This document shows, piece by piece, positions 62,938 to 64,000 of a stretch of DNA of 64,000 nt (position 1 is the stretch's first letter; every line of letters starts with the position of its first letter). Source of the stretch: Pipra filicauda (Eukaryota; Chordata; Aves; Passeriformes; Pipridae); assembly GCF_003945595.2 (NCBI RefSeq), contig NW_024104426.1:558001-622000 (forward strand), given 5' to 3'. The notes below the pieces were generated by a model that worked only from the letters and a program-made list of their open reading frames with translations, did no database searches and had not been told where the DNA came from. The position numbers and the translations under genes are program-made.

Positions 62938-63665
62938 TACCCTCTTCTTTCCAAATGTTGTTTCCAGTCACACCAATTCAATTATATAGAAACAAAAACT
63001 ATTGATTCTTGGACAACACTCCTGCATCTCCAGAAAAAGTCATGAAGAGTTATTAGGACACTTCCTTGCTACTTCTAAGCACAATAATACAGGGAAAGAC
63101 ACCCTGAGGCGAAATGCACAAAGCTTTGGTTGGCTTCCCAGTGGTGGAGTAGTGAAAGGGCTGGTAAACAAGACTCCTTGCTTGGGCTTGGGGAAATCTG
63201 CTGTGTGTTGCTGCTTTTCCAGGTGAATTTTTTGACCCTGAAATGAACATGATAGAACAGGCATTGTGAAGATAAGACTAATGATGGGAGGTAACTCAGC
63301 CCTTTAGGAAGGATTATTTATAACCCCTTAAACCAGAGAAATGTAAACTCTGAAATAAAACTCTTAATTTCTATCTTGCCTTGTTTTCTTCATGTGCCTT
63401 GTTTACCACACTTTATTATAAACCACCAGAATAACAACAGTCAGTGCACGTTTTCCCGCTGCGTGATTTTTTTTTTTTATTCATCCTTTTATCTATTATA
63501 GTTCTTAGCTCTACCCTTCCCATCTCCCCCAGTAATCACCATAACTCAAGGGGAAAGAGTCAGGATTCTGGCAAAACCTGTTTCTGACTGAACAAGTGAA
63601 ATCCTGCCCTCACTGACACCAGCAGCACATTCATTTGGGCCGGAGCTTCACCAAATACAGAGTTG
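62938..63665. other. Intergenic sequence
   Basis: No gene or repeat recognised; T run near 63468-63478. Confidence 0.55.
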
Positions 63666-63900
63666 CAGCTCTATTTTCGTCGATTGCTTTGGAGCGGGCG
63701 CCAGTGAAGAGAAGAATTCAGAGGAAAAGAACTCAGTGAAGGGGAACCTGTTGCCCCAGAGCGGCTGTAGGAGCACACACAGGCCGAGGACCTCCGAGAC
63801 CGGAGTCGGCAACAGGAGAGCTGCTAAACGTGAGCGGATCAGCTGCTTCGCCAGCCGTGGCTGCCCCATCCACCCTGACACGTCCGCCTTCGCAAAGCAG
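63666..63900. other. Small CpG-rich patch near the right edge
   Basis: Roughly fifteen CpG dinucleotides in about 235 bases, in DNA that is otherwise CpG-poor. The open frames on both strands (63648-63881 minus, 63736-63963 plus) match nothing I know. It could be a promoter, a first exon of a neighbour or a lncRNA start, or chance. Confidence 0.4.
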
Positions 63901-64000
63901 ACTTCAAAAAAAAAAAGAAAAAAAAAAAGAGTGGTTTCGAAAAGAAAAATAATCCCCCTTTAAAAGCATTTGGTGGGTTTTCGTGGTTTTTTTTTTAAAA

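Noticed and set aside
1..64000. tRNA, rRNA, CRISPR array, prokaryotic operon or complete retrovirus
   Set aside because: I saw no tRNA cloverleaf, no regular spaced repeats, no operon-like gene packing and no LTR pair. The sequence has a vertebrate intron-exon structure.
51500..64000. Exons of SIX6OS1 or SIX6, the expected mammalian downstream neighbours
   Set aside because: No SIX domain or homeodomain sequence is visible, and no frame resembles a protein I can name.

Overview
This is a stretch of bird (vertebrate) nuclear genome. The evidence is a set of CR1 LINE fragments with the typical avian CR1 3' end (TTCTGTGATTCTATGATTCT-type octamer tails), a CpG-island promoter, long introns with GT/AG borders, and a vertebrate phosphatase gene whose product is nearly identical to mammalian PPM1A. 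I cannot name the species.

Layout: 1-16.05 kb is intergenic sequence upstream of PPM1A with eight or nine CR1 fragments on both strands, low-complexity tracts and a few short perfect hairpins; I recognise no exon there. At 16.06-17.3 kb lies a dense CpG island with a CRE palindrome, two NRF1-type motifs and GC-rich microsatellites; it contains the presumed non-coding first exon of PPM1A, with a splice donor after 17013. Intron 1 (17014-31116) is free of recognisable CR1. Coding exons are 31135-31968, 33753-33870, 38850-38958, 41155-41212 and 43576-43605; joined they encode 382 residues, the length of mammalian PPM1A. Reading through the exon 3 donor gives a 324-residue form ending at 33893, matching the known alpha-1/alpha-2 C-terminal choice. 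The 3' UTR starts at 43606 and has several candidate poly(A) signals up to about 51.2 kb; its end cannot be fixed from sequence alone.

From about 51.3 to 64.0 kb I see intergenic DNA: a CR1-free segment that looks like candidate conserved noncoding sequence, then CR1 fragments including an inverted pair and a CR1 inserted inside another CR1, then a small CpG-rich patch near the right edge. In mammals PPM1A lies between DHRS7 and the SIX6OS1/SIX6/SIX1/SIX4 genes; no exon of those was found here.

The window is ordinary in gene content. I did not find a new multi-gene system. The points most worth checking are the PPM1A alternative last exon, the promoter/5' UTR architecture, the hairpins, the nested CR1 and the edge CpG patch.
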